Shown here: piece after piece, positions 45,316-56,764 of the stretch
How positions within the stretch are numbered: the first letter of the stretch is position 1
Layout: every line of letters begins with the position of its first letter
NCBI GenBank assembly: GCA_964016885.1
Contig: OZ024747.1
Span: forward strand, 10,212,759 to 10,276,758
DNA: 64,000 nt
Direction of reading: 5' to 3'
Origin: Eledone cirrhosa
Lineage: Eukaryota; Mollusca; Cephalopoda; Octopoda; Eledonidae
Made by a program: the position numbers and the translations under genes
The notes under the pieces: model-generated
The model's input: only the letters and a program-made list of their open reading frames with translations
Told to the model about the DNA's origin: nothing
The model's database searches: none

Positions 45316-45476
45316 ATACGGCAAGACCTCCGAGTAAAAGACGAAAACGGAAGTCGTCGGCTGGAAACAATTCGACGTCGGGAAACGTAAACTCCCGGGA
45401 TGCAGTGCCACCATCAGGAAAACAGAAGAGATCACCGGGTCCGCAAGGATTTAACATTGCATCAACAGCACCGGGG
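45316..45476 (+). CDS. LDB1: LDB/Chip exon, nuclear localisation signal and linker
   Basis: The exon completes a phase-1 codon and reads DTARPPSKRRKRKSSAGNNS followed by a Ser/Asn/Gly-rich linker to FNIASTAPG. The basic run SKRRKRK corresponds to the nuclear localisation signal of vertebrate LDB1 (PSKRRKRKMS). It has 161 bases, ends in phase 0, and has donor GTAGGT. It follows a 15.8-kb intron and lies about 100 bases after a 27-bp tandem array. Composition is richer in CG than the surrounding intron, as expected for a real exon. Confidence 0.93.
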
Positions 45477-45687
45477 GTAGGTAGTCAGAAATTTCCTTGA
45501 AATATTTTCACTCTCAGAACCTAGCTCAGCACTGCTTCAGTTGCTCAGCTAAAAACACCAAAAATTGACCAACTTATAATGAAACAAAAAAAGCTAAACA
45601 TTATATTATCAACAAAAAAAAAAATATAAATTGTTCACTAAACTTAAGAAAGCTTCTTCTACCTATCATCTGTCCATTGCTTGTAAA

Positions 45688-45832
45688 AAAATGGTTAATA
45701 TTACTACCTGATGTTTAAAAAAATGGTTAATATTACTACCTGATGTAAAAAATGGTTAATATTACTACCTGATGTTTAAAAAAATGGTTAATATTACTAC
45801 CTGATGTTTAAAAAAATGGTTATTACTTACCT
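45688..45832. repeat. 33-bp minisatellite
   Basis: About five units of AAAAATGGTTAATATTACTA, CCTGATGTTTA in LDB intron 6. Confidence 0.9.
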
Positions 45833-46937
45833 GATGCAAACTTTTCTTAGTTTGAGATGGAATTTAACTCAACTGAAGACAAAAAAACACAAAGAAACCC
45901 CAAAAAGGGGTGAAGAAAAAAAAACAAAGAAAATCTACCAATATTTTTCATTCAATTGCTGCTGCTGCTATATAATCATCATCATTATCATCATCATCAC
46001 ATTTTATGTACAGTTTTATTTAATTTTTGTCAATTTTTTTATTTTCATTTTAGTATTTCATAGAAGAAAAAGAAGAAAAAAAACAATAAACCTCAATTAA
46101 TATTGTCTCTTATTTTTCACTTCAATTATTATTATTTTTATAAACCCTGTTGCAGAAATGGTTCTATTTTTATTTGGCAGAAGGAGACTTTTTATAAATG
46201 GTTCATCTAGAATAATTTCTGCTGACTTCTTTTTTTTTTTTAAACTTCATATCCTTCGGTAAAGAAAAAAGTAGGGGGAAAATACTTGTCTTTTATCATC
46301 CAAAGTTTTGTTTTAAAATACTTAAATAGGAAAGACTTCTGCTGTACCAAATATATCAGACATCCTAAACCCCAAATTGACAACTGATTCTTTCCAAAGT
46401 GTTGAATATTTTTCAACTACCAAACTAATTCCTGGCTTGAGCTGTTACACCCAGCTCTTCTCTCTGCCTATCTATCTTTCTATCTATCTGTCTATCACTC
46501 CATCTGTCTGTCTCTTTTTTTTTTTTTTCATTTTTTTTTTTTTCTTGGGAGAGAGCATTAGAGGGGAATGTGTAAGCAAGCTTCCATTTACAACCACACC
46601 ATCCCTTTAAATTCAATGAGCCCCCCCTCCTCTGTCTGTGTGTGTGCGCACTTTTGTTTATATATGCGCACCATGTGTGATTGACTGTTCCCCACCCTCC
46701 CCACTCTCTCTCTCTCTCTCACCATATATACGTGTGTATGTATACATAAAGTCTATATATATATGTATACACACATGCATGCATTGAAAGCTGCTGCTAG
46801 GTGTCACTGTTAGCTGACACTTTCTAGCTTGATGGCAGCAATGCTGAGACAGAGCTGTGGCTGTGGTCACCCACTCTACCTTACCCCAAGCTACACCATT
46901 TCCGTTTGTCTAATGCTCTGTCTTGTTCTCTTTTCAG
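45833..46937. other. LDB intron 6, no gene seen
   Basis: A/T-rich; CAT trinucleotides at 45975-46000, T runs at 46510-46545, CT/TA simple DNA near 46700-46770. Confidence 0.45.
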
Positions 46938-47165
46938 GATGTTATGGTTGTCGGTGAACCAACCCTGATGGGTGGGGAGTTTGGGGATGAAGATGAACGT
47001 CTCATCACTCGTTTAGAGAACACTCAATATGAACCAAATGGTACAGAGGAAGAGCAAGAGTCCAAATTTCAGACTTCTCCAGCGCCATTGCAGCAGAGCC
47101 CATGGGCTCAGGATAAAAAGCCTCCTCCAAACCCTGCCAATCAAACAGAGGAGAAGACTGACTAA
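46938..47165 (+). CDS. LDB1: LDB/Chip last exon, LIM-interaction domain and stop
   Basis: This exon starts in phase 0 after CTCTTTTCAG and reads DVMVVGEPTLMGGEFGDEDE, RLITRLENTQYEPNG. That is the LIM-interaction domain, which binds the LIM domains of LIM-homeodomain and LMO proteins by beta-strand addition. A variable Gln/Pro-rich tail (SPWAQDKKPPPNPANQTEEK) follows, then TAA at 47163-47165. The tail keeps the conserved SPW motif of vertebrate LDB1 and LDB2. The exon has 75 codons plus stop. Confidence 0.96.
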   Translation, partial: DVMVVGEPTLMGGEFGDEDERLITRLENTQYEPNGTEEEQESKFQTSPAPLQQSPWAQDKKPPPNPANQTEEKTD

Positions 47166-47565
47166 CATCAGACACAACACACACACACACACACACAATA
47201 GACACAAACATACACATGAACAACAACAACATACATATACACCAACAGACTCCAACATTATATATATATAATATATATACATAATATATATACATGATAT
47301 AATACAAAAACTGATGTGCAGCGAATGTGACAATGAGTGTCAGATGGTTTGGCTGCTTGCTCCTCCTCCTCCTCCTACTTCTCATCCTCCTCCTCCTCCT
47401 CCGACATCATCATCATCGTCGTCGTCATTCACACATATACATACAAACACACAAGCACATACATACATACATACATATGTACGCATAACTCCATATTGTC
47501 ATTGGCAACATGATATTTTCCTGGACAAATGTGAGTGTTGGTGCCTCAGTAACGGCAAATATGTT

Positions 47566-47606
<41 letters not shown>

Positions 47607-48056
47607 TTAACTACTACTACTACTTGTTATTACTTTTATCACCACCAACACGACCACCACTACTACTACCACTACTACTCTTCCTGTCACTCACTTTGTA
47701 TAAAGATGCTACTGCTCTGTTTCTCTCTTTTTCTGTTGATTTGAAGAGAAAGAAAAAAACAAATATGATAAATATATCCTGCAGTAAAAATATATATATA
47801 TATAAAGAGAAAATAAGTATTTAAAAAAGAGAAAAACAAACATAAAACAAAAAGAAATCAACTGCAACAACAACAAACAAGAAAACAACAACAAAATGTG
47901 ATGGAAAAGAGAAAGAGGGAGAAGAGAAGAGACGGGTAATGGAGAGAGAAAGATTTTTAAACAAAAACCTGTTTGATAGTTCGGCTCTTGTAAATTATTA
48001 TTATAATAATAATAGACATTTTTATATATGTGTGGCTGTGCGTATGTATATATATA

Positions 48057-48114
<58 letters not shown>

Positions 48115-48335
48115 TATGTATATTATTATATATTGTGTATATACACATACGCAAATAAACACTCATATATAAGCTAATGTCTATATATATATATTTATAT
48201 ATATATATATATATAAAGTTTATCAATTTTTACTTCATTCATCTTCATCCCCCCCTCACACCCTAGTGGGTGCATGTGTGGCTCACTCTAACCTTGAAAA
48301 AAAGTAACCCCTACCACCACAATCTCCCCTGCTTT

Positions 48336-48373
<38 letters not shown>

Positions 48374-49320
48374 GTTTGTTTGTTTTTTGAACTTATATTC
48401 CACTTATATTGTCTATACTCTCTCCTCTTCTCTCCTCCCTTCTCTTTTCCTCTTCTCCCTTTTCTTTCTCTCTCTCTCTATCCCCACCTCCTCTGTCTCT
48501 TCGATCCTTGTCTGTCTCAGAAGGGGTTTGGTCAGTCCTTCTGTTCTTATAAACTTGATTCACCCTCTCTTGCTCTCTCTCTCTCCACACGTGTTCTTGC
48601 ATGTAGACAAAGCACTTCCCATTCTTTTATTCTTTTCACTCAACTATGGCCCTACTGGAGCCTTCCATGGCTTATTGTTGTTTATATCAATCCCCTCTAT
48701 TTATTTGACTGATACTTATGAGGGGTGGGGGTTCCTACATGGTTTCTCACATGGTCTGCTAGAAAATCTCCCTTAATTATCCCTGCCACCTTTTAAAAGA
48801 GAAGGGAAGGGAGTGACATGTTGGATTGTTTCTAGAAAAGAAAGACAGGATGGTCACATCTGTAATGTCTATAATTATAGGACTATACAATCAACTATCT
48901 TCAGACTAAATAACTTATTTATTTTATCACCCTTGGACATGAAATACAATATCAACCTAACGTTATATCGGTCTTTCTCTCTTTCTCTCACACTTAATCA
49001 TAGAATTCTTATTGAAAGTTTAAAAAATAGATCCAGTCTCCTTTTTCATTTCAATTTATTTTTAAAAAAGTCTGTTTTTCTCTTGTATGTAAATTTAGAA
49101 TGATTAAATTGTGTATGTATGAATGTGTACGTGTGTGTGTGTGTTTGTATGAATGTGTACATGTGTGTGTGTGTATGAATGTGTATGTATGTATGTGTGT
49201 GTATCTTGTCTTCTCTAATTAATGAGATTAAAAACAGTCAACTTGACAAGACTGGTACACCGGTTGTTGATAGGTATCATGTCGTTTGTTGTTATTGTTT
49301 ACAAAGCTGACAAAAAAAAA
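47166..49320 (+). other. Probable LDB 3' untranslated region and downstream flank
   Basis: No coding signal is seen after the stop. The stretch is made of CA, TA, CTC and CTA microsatellites, a T27 run near 48337 and CT-rich DNA. A possible polyadenylation signal AATAAA is at 48154-48159, but the true 3' end cannot be fixed by sequence alone. Confidence 0.4.
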
Positions 49321-49393
49321 TAATCATGATTTTCTTTGTCCCAACATCCCAGCCAAATTGTATTAAGTTTTATACTTGCTATCTTCCTTGCTT

Positions 49394-49426
<33 letters not shown>

Positions 49427-50199
49427 CCCTCTCTATCTACCCCAAGTTGTTCTACAATAGGTATGAGTCATGTCCTGTATTTGTAAGAAAGATATATCTT
49501 GACAACTCAGGATTAGCCACACACTTTTCACTAAAGTTTAATGTAGGTTACCTGGCCATAACAATCAGTTACCTGCAGCAACAATCAACAATCAGTTACC
49601 TGCAGCAAAAGTCATGGTTGTTGTTGATTGATAGTGACTTCATGGTGATGAAATGTCTCACCAAATAAGAGAACATAATCCCACAAGTCAAGGCAGGGGT
49701 CAAAGTCTTATGCAATCGACTTTTATTTCACAAATGAAACTTTGTAACTCCGTTTATAAAATGTTATTTTGAAGGGTGGTGAATCAGCAGAACTGTTAGT
49801 GTCAGACAAATGTTTTGCAATATTTGTTCTGAATTCAAAACCTGTCTAGATCAACATTTCCTTTCATTTTTCTGGGGGTCAATAAATTAATGTACCAGTC
49901 AAATACTGGGGTTGATATAATCAACTTTCTTATCTCCACAAATTACTGGCCTTGTCTAGGTTAGAAATAATTATTTTGTATTTATGGGCTGTAGATTAAT
50001 TACAGTTAAGCTAAATGGTTAGACAATGTCATTGTATCACAAATTATGACCAACCCTGTGTGTACGTAGATATATAAGACTATATACGTATATATAAAAA
50101 CCCTCTCTTCCTCCATTCCCCACTCAACTAAAATATTCTTGTCAGCTTCATTCTCTCTTTTGCTCGCTCAAATATATATATATATATATCAGATTAGTA

Positions 50200-50232
<33 letters not shown>

Positions 50233-51426
50233 CACGCACACAAACTATCAATCAGATCCCTTAGAAGGGTTCTCATTTGCATATTCTCTCTCAAGACATT
50301 AATCAAAGTTTTACATAATTCTTCTTCTTCCCCTTCCCCAACCATTTCTTGTTAACCATTTTATCTGTATTTACTGGTTTCCATTGTTTAAGCTGTTCCC
50401 CTCTCTCTCTCTCTCACACACACACCTCTCCTTCTATCTCTCCTCCCCTTCTCTGTTGAAGCATCTCTTCTCTTCAGCCATTCAACAATTTACATGTATT
50501 TTCAAACACGACAAACAAACAAAAATATTATTATTTATTTGTATTTTGTAATATTAAGAGAAAACGAAAATGAAAAAGAGAGAGTGATCTCTTGCAAGTA
50601 ATGTTGAAAGGAAGAAGAAAAATTTCAAATTATATAAATGTCTATATAAAAAAAAAAAGAAAAGAAAATGAAAAAAAAAACCTGGGCATTAATGATATTT
50701 TGTGTTCATTCCTCTTATTTATTTTATTTTATCTTGATTTTGTTGTTCAACTGAGAGATGTTCTAAAACTATTTAGGTAATGTCTTTTCCTACCCCCATT
50801 GCCTTAAATATCAACAGCAACAACAATAGTCACTGTTGTTTTAACCCTCCTTACTTCCTCTAACAATAGAGTTAGCTCAATCTGTTTGTACAGAACACAA
50901 CCTGAATCTGATCTTTATGGTGATATTTATATCTTAAGTTCTATAGTGTGTAAGATATTAATTATAGATTGTCTTTGTAGAACAACAGAAGTTATTTAAA
51001 TACTGGCTAGGGCTCTGCTGTACTGATTGGTTATTGACCTCAGAAGATCTGATTGGAATTTGAACTCAGAACCTAACCAAATGCTGCCGAAATCTGTGTT
51101 AATGTGTCTGGTGTTCTACAAATTCTGTTATCCATGTGTAGAATTACATATTTAGTGTCACTATATTACATATTAAACTATATGACTATGATTATTACTG
51201 GACATCTACACACATATATATAGAGAATGGTATACAACATAAAAATACTAAATATCTATATAAAGGATGATAGTATTGAAGAGATTAAACTATATTGTTG
51301 GCTCTGACGTAAATTTCAAACTCTAATTTAAGGAATAGTTTGTCTAGTTGTCAAAACAGCAAGAGCTCGGCCATCAGGCCCAAACTCTTTCAAATATATA
51401 CATATATTTATATATATATAGTGTGT
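49321..51426. other. Intergenic DNA, no gene seen
   Basis: Contains an old family B SINE on the + strand (49784-49970), an old one on the - strand (about 51010-51130), TA/GT microsatellites near 50175-50235, and A/T-rich sequence. Confidence 0.45.
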
Positions 51427-52081
51427 GTCATAAGTAACGGGGTAGTCCAACATTTATATTCCAAATGATATTTACTAAAATTCTGGTCATACATTACTAA
51501 ATGATAAATACATTAATTATATTTTTAACTACTTTAGCTTAAAGTGTTTGAAAAGCTGACACTGTTTCTTATATTTTGAAGAACAAAATAATATACATGT
51601 TGACATTGATTTCTGAATAATAATTTAAGAATTGGCATAGGGAAGGGCATCCAGCCGTAGGAATCAAACCAGAAACAGTTCTGTGTGAGCAAGACACAGT
51701 CACCTGACACAACTTGCCTTAAATGGGACATCCCATGCTAGTGCAAAAGAAAATAGGTGTTAAATGGTGATGATGAATTCACTACCCTTGCTTTAAGCTG
51801 CTGAATTCTTCAGGACACCCCAAAGAAAAGAGGGAAGAGGTGTAAGATCAGGAGATTGAGGAGGATACTTGATAGGACCAATCCATCTGTGTGGGAATTA
51901 TCAAGCCAGTTGTATACAACTGCTGTAATGAGGTGTACCACCTTGCTGGAACCACATTCCATGAGCATCTGGTCATTTCTTAAAATGCACAAAATGGCTG
52001 ATCACACACAAATAAACAGATATTTAGGAAGTTATGTGAACCTTGCAATAAAAATGCATTGATTGCCCGGTTACTTATGAC
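51427..52081 (-). mobile_element. Decayed mariner-like element with inverted ends
   Basis: The ends GTCATAAGTAACGGGG and (reverse complement of the right end) GTCATAAGTAACCGGG are inverted repeats. On the - strand the interior reads MWFQQGGTPHYSS, two stops, then FPHRWIGPIKYPPQSPDLTP and LPSFLWGVLKNSA. That is the transposase region holding the last catalytic residues in Tc1/mariner-type enzymes (PxSPDLxPxxFFLWG). Only about 655 bp remain, and a SINE/LINE tail (51637-51776) is inserted in it. Confidence 0.82.
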
Positions 52082-52095
52082 TCTACTTATATATA

Positions 52096-52225
52096 TGAGG
52101 GCATGTGGTTTAGTATTTAAGATTTCGGGCTCATGACCTTGTGTTTGCTCCTGTGAGACATTGTATCCTTAAGCAAAACACTTCATTTCATGCTGCTTAA
52201 GTCCAATCTGCTGGCAAAATTGAAT
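52096..52225 (+). mobile_element. Old tRNA-derived SINE, 5' part
   Basis: GAGGGCATGTGGTTTAGTAT, then GCAAAACACTTCATTTCATG and CTGCTTAAGTCCAATCTGCT. Diverged family A-like head. Confidence 0.5.
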
Positions 52226-52443
52226 AGTACTTGTTATTCAAAAGGTCGGCCTTGACACACACTGTGCAGCTGAATCTCCCTGAGAACTACATTAAGGATA
52301 CATATGTCTGTGGCATTTTAATTTCACCATCCTGTTTGTACATCTGGAACACTTGTCAAAGCCAACACAGATCCAACTGGATATATAAAATATTCTTTAT
52401 TCTAATTTCCTCCTAATATAAATTCTGTTCTAACCTTGCCTGA

Positions 52444-52617
52444 TTAACCCTCTAGCATTCTCTCACTTTCTGTTCAAAATGGCCATAACTAGCCACTCAT
52501 ATTGATGTTAAGGTATTGTTCTCAAAATAAACAATATCAATCTCATAGATTCAATATGTGAAATAGTCTTTCCTACAAAATCAATACTATAAATATAGAG
52601 TAATGCTAAAGGGTTAA
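52444..52617 (+). mobile_element. MITE family 1, copy 7
   Basis: TTAACCCTCTAGCATTCTCT to AATGCTAAAGGGTTAA. 174 bp, TTAA at both ends; somewhat shortened interior. Confidence 0.85.
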
Positions 52618-54250
52618 ACCATAGCTATCTATTTGCCTCTCTTTAACAACAAAACAATGAATGTCTTTAATGCTGTAAATATATTCTTTATTTAAGTTGA
52701 ATATTTTCTCCTTCTAAAAGATGCAATATATTATACATTAATTTCTTGTGACCAAGCTACTAACTAGAACCTTAGTTGAAAATATAAGTTTTATGTTTCA
52801 GAAATAACAACTGAGTTCTGTTTGTGTACAAGTGGCCACCCCCATCCCCTTCTTAATGTGTCGGAATGGGAGTTTACTTTTTCTTCCTTCCAGATGGTGT
52901 ATAAACATGACCAAACTCTTCGTTCAATGCCAGGAATGATGTTGCCTAGTTCATGAAATAAAGAAATATGTATATAATTATATATATCATTATATTAACC
53001 TTTCATCCTACCCACTTCCCCTGCCCTACTTATGGAACAGCCAGATATATCGGTTGTTTCAAGTCTTCAAGTCTTCTACTTCCATGAAGCAGAAACAACA
53101 CTGGGGATGAGGTTTACTTTGATTTTTTTTTTTTTTTTTTTTTATTAAGAGCTGGGTTGGGGACAAAAGAAAATAGTCATGGAGTTTAGAAGTTCTTGCC
53201 AACATCATTTAAATCAACAGTATAAATATATATATGTACATGTGTATATACATATATTTATTACTTGGAAATATACCCATTCTATTGAAGAAATTCCTGA
53301 CAATTGTTCCATCTCTTTTTCATCCCAGTTGTGAGAAGGGATGATGACCAAAGAACCTTCTGTGTGACTGACTCACAAGTTGGTCATGTCATACAATGCC
53401 GATCAATCCTGCCCCCACTTCCCAACCACCATTCTTGGTGACTTTTGCCACAACCAACCAATCTTAAGTAGTCCACATTTGTTTATTGTCAAAAATCACG
53501 TCTCTGGTCTTTTTTTTTTTTCCTTCCTTCTCATCAATAAAGATTGTGGTTGAACATTCTTGGGATTGTCTTGATTAATTCCACCTTACTTTCAGGTATG
53601 ATATTCTCAGTTAAGGCAATACCAAACAGCCTGTGTGTTCTACATTGATTCACTATTTTTAACAGCTGTGAGGAGTCGTCACTAGAGATGACATTTTGTA
53701 CATTGAAAACACTGGCTCCAACATGACTCTTCACTGAATATCATCAGTGCTAGCGAGGGTTGGACAGGTCTTCAGATTCACTATTCATCTCTCCTATATC
53801 TAGGTTGTCATGTCTGAAGAGTCCTTCTGATCCTCTCTTTGGCATGGTCTCTACAGCAGAACCCACTTCCTATTGCCTTACAGTGTACATAGGACCAGCA
53901 CTGTATATGTTTCAATATTATGAAGATTTTAGTGTGTTTAGTAAAGTACATGTGACTGTCAGAGCGGTTTATGTTCTGTCACATAGTTATGTTCCAGTTT
54001 ATACCTTGCAATCCACTTGGAGGTTATTAGACAAACAGCAAATCAATAATACAACTGGCAGCAGTTGTTTGGTCAACTTCCAACATGACACTGAGAGAAG
54101 GCTGGACAAGATAATATGTTAGTATAAACATTAACTTCTATATAAGGTAATATTATAATAGAGCTTATGTTACAGGAACCTCTTGGGGTATGAAAGCCAT
54201 AATTACTTTCTGCTATATTGCTGCCTGTACAGTGAGTCATGTATGTTGAC
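52618..54250. other. Intergenic DNA, no secure gene
   Basis: A possible small terminal exon at 52894-52956 is discussed in the findings. Two open frames (53534-53734 on the - strand, 53760-54122 on the + strand) have no recognised domain. Confidence 0.4.
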
Positions 54251-54261
54251 TAAAGTCCCTC

Positions 54262-54450
54262 TAAAGCTTGGGGCCTCATCAGGCCAGTGCTTATCCTGGT
54301 TTCATGGCATGAAGAGAGAGTACAAGGCCTAGACAGGACGCCAGTCTATCACGGGGTTAAACCCCCAGCTATTGCTGGTACTCGTTTACTGGAGCAATGA
54401 GATACGAAATGTTTTGTCCGGGAATTGAACCCATGACATTATGATCCAAC
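54262..54450 (-). mobile_element. SINE-like element with degenerate hammerhead-like segment
   Basis: The + strand shows GACGCCAGTCTATCACGGGG, TTAAACCCCCAGCTATTGCT and GTCCGGGAATTGAACCCATG. The last is the reverse of a box B (GGTTCAATTCCCGG), so the element is tRNA-derived and runs on the - strand. At its 3' side is CCTGATGAGGCCCCAAGC on the - strand. Confidence 0.55.
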
Positions 54451-55215
54451 AGTTTCTACAAGATCTATGGCTGTAGCAAGGTGGTGAGACCTGGACCTAC
54501 AGATGAGGCAAGCAAGCTCTGATGGATATGTAATGTTAGTGTGTTGGATGAAAGTAGCAAATACTACATCATGACTGATAATGGCTCCTAGCCTATTGGA
54601 AGTAAGGTGTGCTGGAGCATTGTTCTGATGAAACAAGACCCCTTTCATCAGTTTTCCTGGGTGTTTTGTCTTGATTGCCTCAGCAGTTGGTGTGGCTGTC
54701 TTGACGATATGCCCTCACCTTCCCTGCAGATGAATCGACCTTGGTTTCATTTGGAGCAGGTGAGGAAGAGTGTTTTCACTGCATGGATTGTCTCTGGTTC
54801 AAAGTGATGAACCCAACACTTCTTGGTTAGGAAACCAGTTGGATTTGCATCAATGTCAGATTTTCCCCGTGATGTGACCAGCATGGGGCGCTTTTGATCG
54901 GGTTCATGCCAAGAATATTCTCAGCTCACTTGGGATATGCTAATAACATTGGCTATTTGATTACTAGTCAATTGCCTGTCATTCATCAGCATGTGGTGAA
55001 TGCAATGATTTCCTAAGTGGAGGACGTCCAGACCGTGGGTCATTTTCAAGACGCTCTCTTCCCATCTTAAATTCAGCCGTCCACTTTTGCACTGCTGATA
55101 AAGCTGGAGTATCGTCGCCTAATGTAGCAACAAAGTCGGGATGAATGTCCCTGAGGGCTAAACCCTTTTTCTGCAAGTAATTGATAACACCACGGATGTC
55201 AATTTTCAAGAGAAA
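54430..55215 (-). pseudogene. Mariner-like transposase, decayed
   Basis: The - strand starts MKIDIRGVINYLQKKGLALR, DIHPDFVATLGDDTPALSAV, QKWTAEFKMGRERLENDPRS, GRPP. This is the N-terminal helix-turn-helix region of mariner transposases, ending in the linker motif DPRSGRP. Beyond a frameshift it continues DRQLTSNQIANVISISQVS, a stop, then KKCWVHHFEPETIHAVKTL (the DExW-HHxxPE region, with the catalytic Asp region altered) and GVLFHQNNAPAHLTSN (normally HQDNAPAH, so a second catalytic Asp is Asn). Frameshifts and stops make it inactive. It lies about 330 bases past the SR gene's 3' end. Confidence 0.88.
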
Positions 55216-55538
55216 TCACTAAGTTACTTTGAAGTCAGATGTCAGTTTACCTGGAAAGAAACAATGTAGTTATTAATAAGAAGAGTTAAAATTAGTGTGT
55301 ACAAGATTTCACCTCTTCATATGAACTTTTCAGCTCACCCTCATAATATACATGCTGGGCTGAATATATACTCAAAACGGTTTTATTCAGATTTTACTGG
55401 TAACTAGAGAAAAAGTTGTATCCCAACAACTTGTTTATCTTCAAAACATAATATAACAATTATAAGATGACTGATATTTTATTTAATCATGGCTGTTGTG
55501 AAAAGAAAAACTTACACAAGTTTTGATTTTAATACAAG

Positions 55539-55544
55539 TTTATT
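55539..55544 (-). terminator. Polyadenylation signal of the SR-protein gene
   Basis: AATAAA occurs on the - strand about 100 bases after the SRSF10-like stop codon, within the sequence GAAATAAACTTG. It is the first canonical signal after the stop. The gene's 3' end therefore points at the 3' end of LDB, making a convergent pair. Confidence 0.6.
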
Positions 55545-55640
55545 TCAATGAAATATGGAGGGGGGATTGTGTAATTTACAGCATGAGACAGTCTAGAAGA
55601 AATACATGAGCCTATGAAAAAAATATATATATATAATACA

Positions 55641-55731
55641 CTAGTCTTGAGGGCTATCTGTCTTCTGCTCATCTTGTCCAGAACCATCTTTACCACCTGA
55701 CTGAGATGAGGATCTGCTGTATGACCGAGAC
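55641..55731 (-). CDS. SRSF10: SRSF10-like splicing factor, last coding exon
   Basis: On the - strand the exon completes an AG|G arginine codon and reads RSRSYSRSSSQSGGKDGSGQ, DEQKTDSPQD and TAG. It is the end of an RS domain followed by a short acidic tail. The acceptor is a good pyrimidine tract ending TGTCAG. The 3' UTR has AATAAA (55539-55544 on the + strand as TTTATT) about 100 bases after the stop. Confidence 0.9.
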
Positions 55732-55858
55732 CTGACAAAACAGAGAAGGGAGCAGTTTCAGTGAAAAGTTTTTCAAGACAGAAAGGAGGCAAAAGACCAC
55801 CAAGGAATAGTGTTAACATGTAGTGTTGTGGTGAGTGCATTCCAGAATGTTGGTGTAC

Positions 55859-55963
55859 CTTAGTGGGTGGTCCTTTTGGTCACCGGATACTGATCTACGT
55901 GGAGATGGACTGCTTCTTCTGCGATCATAAGACCGCGATCTGCTGCGAGAACGACTGTAAGAC
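55859..55963 (-). CDS. SRSF10: SRSF10-like splicing factor, RS-domain exon
   Basis: This is a 105-base exon with phase 2 at both ends. It reads RSYSRSRSRSRSYDRRRSSP, SPRRSVSGDQKDHPL and then the start of an Arg codon. Acceptor TTTCTTTGTAG, donor GTACAC. The RS dipeptides are the substrate of SR-protein kinases and mediate protein contacts in splicing complexes. Because its length is a multiple of three and both phases agree, skipping it would keep the frame. Confidence 0.9.
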
Positions 55964-56439
55964 CTACAAAGAAAACAATTATGAGGAGGTAAGTTTGCAA
56001 TGTCAAAACAACTCTCCATACACATGGCAGTTTATTTTACCTTTGTTAATTACATTCAAGACTTGTTACCAACTAAATATCATAGAAATACCTGACTGAC
56101 CACATTTACCTAGATATATTTTCATCAGAACTCAGTCACTCTCATAATTCAAAACCCATTGATTACTTGTTTATTCCAATTGAAATGTTCAATACAATAG
56201 GAAATGGGGGACCAACTAGAAATTAGGGTATTTTGGGCTCGTCATCTAGTTAGGTATATAATATTGGTCACTAGCTCTTTATAAGGTGATATTTAAACAT
56301 TTTTAATGACTAAAACTTTGCCTGTAATTAGACACCAACATACCCAAACCCCCTATTTTAAAGGTTAAAGGCTTTCCATACACATTAAAACTCCTCATTT
56401 TAAAAGTTAAAGGCTCTCTATTCACATTAAAACAAAAGC

Positions 56440-56600
56440 AAGATGGTTGGATAACATCCATGAGCTTGGCTGGTCTAGGGGATCCAGCCAGATCAGTTGA
56501 GACAGTTGGTCCTGATAGGACACACTGGAAGAAATATTTGAGGACTCTGCCCCCACAACTATCCTAGGAATAGGTGGGCAAAGACGAAGAAATTTATCAT
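56440..56600 (+). mobile_element. LINE 3'-end fragment in SRSF10 intron
   Basis: Reads KQDGWITSMSLAGLGDPARS-like text over GCAAGATGGTTGGATAACAT, CCATGAGCTTGGCTGGTCTA and GGACACACTGGAAGAAATAT. It is the end of a LINE ORF2 related to 42215-42540. Confidence 0.5.
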
Positions 56601-56728
56601 GTACTTACTGATATCTTGACCATAGTTAACTAAACTAGTTACTTCTAAGAGAACTACAAACCTAAAACTGGTGGCAACTAAATACTAAGCTATTAAAGTG
56701 TGATACTAAGACTAAGATTACAACTTAC

Positions 56729-56764
56729 CGATGTCTGCGTGGAGATCTGCTTCGACTGCGTCGA
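56729..56764 (-). CDS. SRSF10: SRSF10-like splicing factor, 36-base RS micro-exon
   Basis: The exon reads SRRSRSRSPRRH plus two bases of an Arg codon. The acceptor is TTCCTTTTGTAG and the donor GTAAGT. It is symmetric (phase 2 to phase 2) and short enough to be regulated by inclusion or skipping without changing the downstream frame. Confidence 0.88.

Noticed and set aside
55863..56099. 78-codon + strand frame CDHKTAICCENDCKTY
   Set aside because: It is the antisense shadow of the SRSF10-like RS exon on the - strand.
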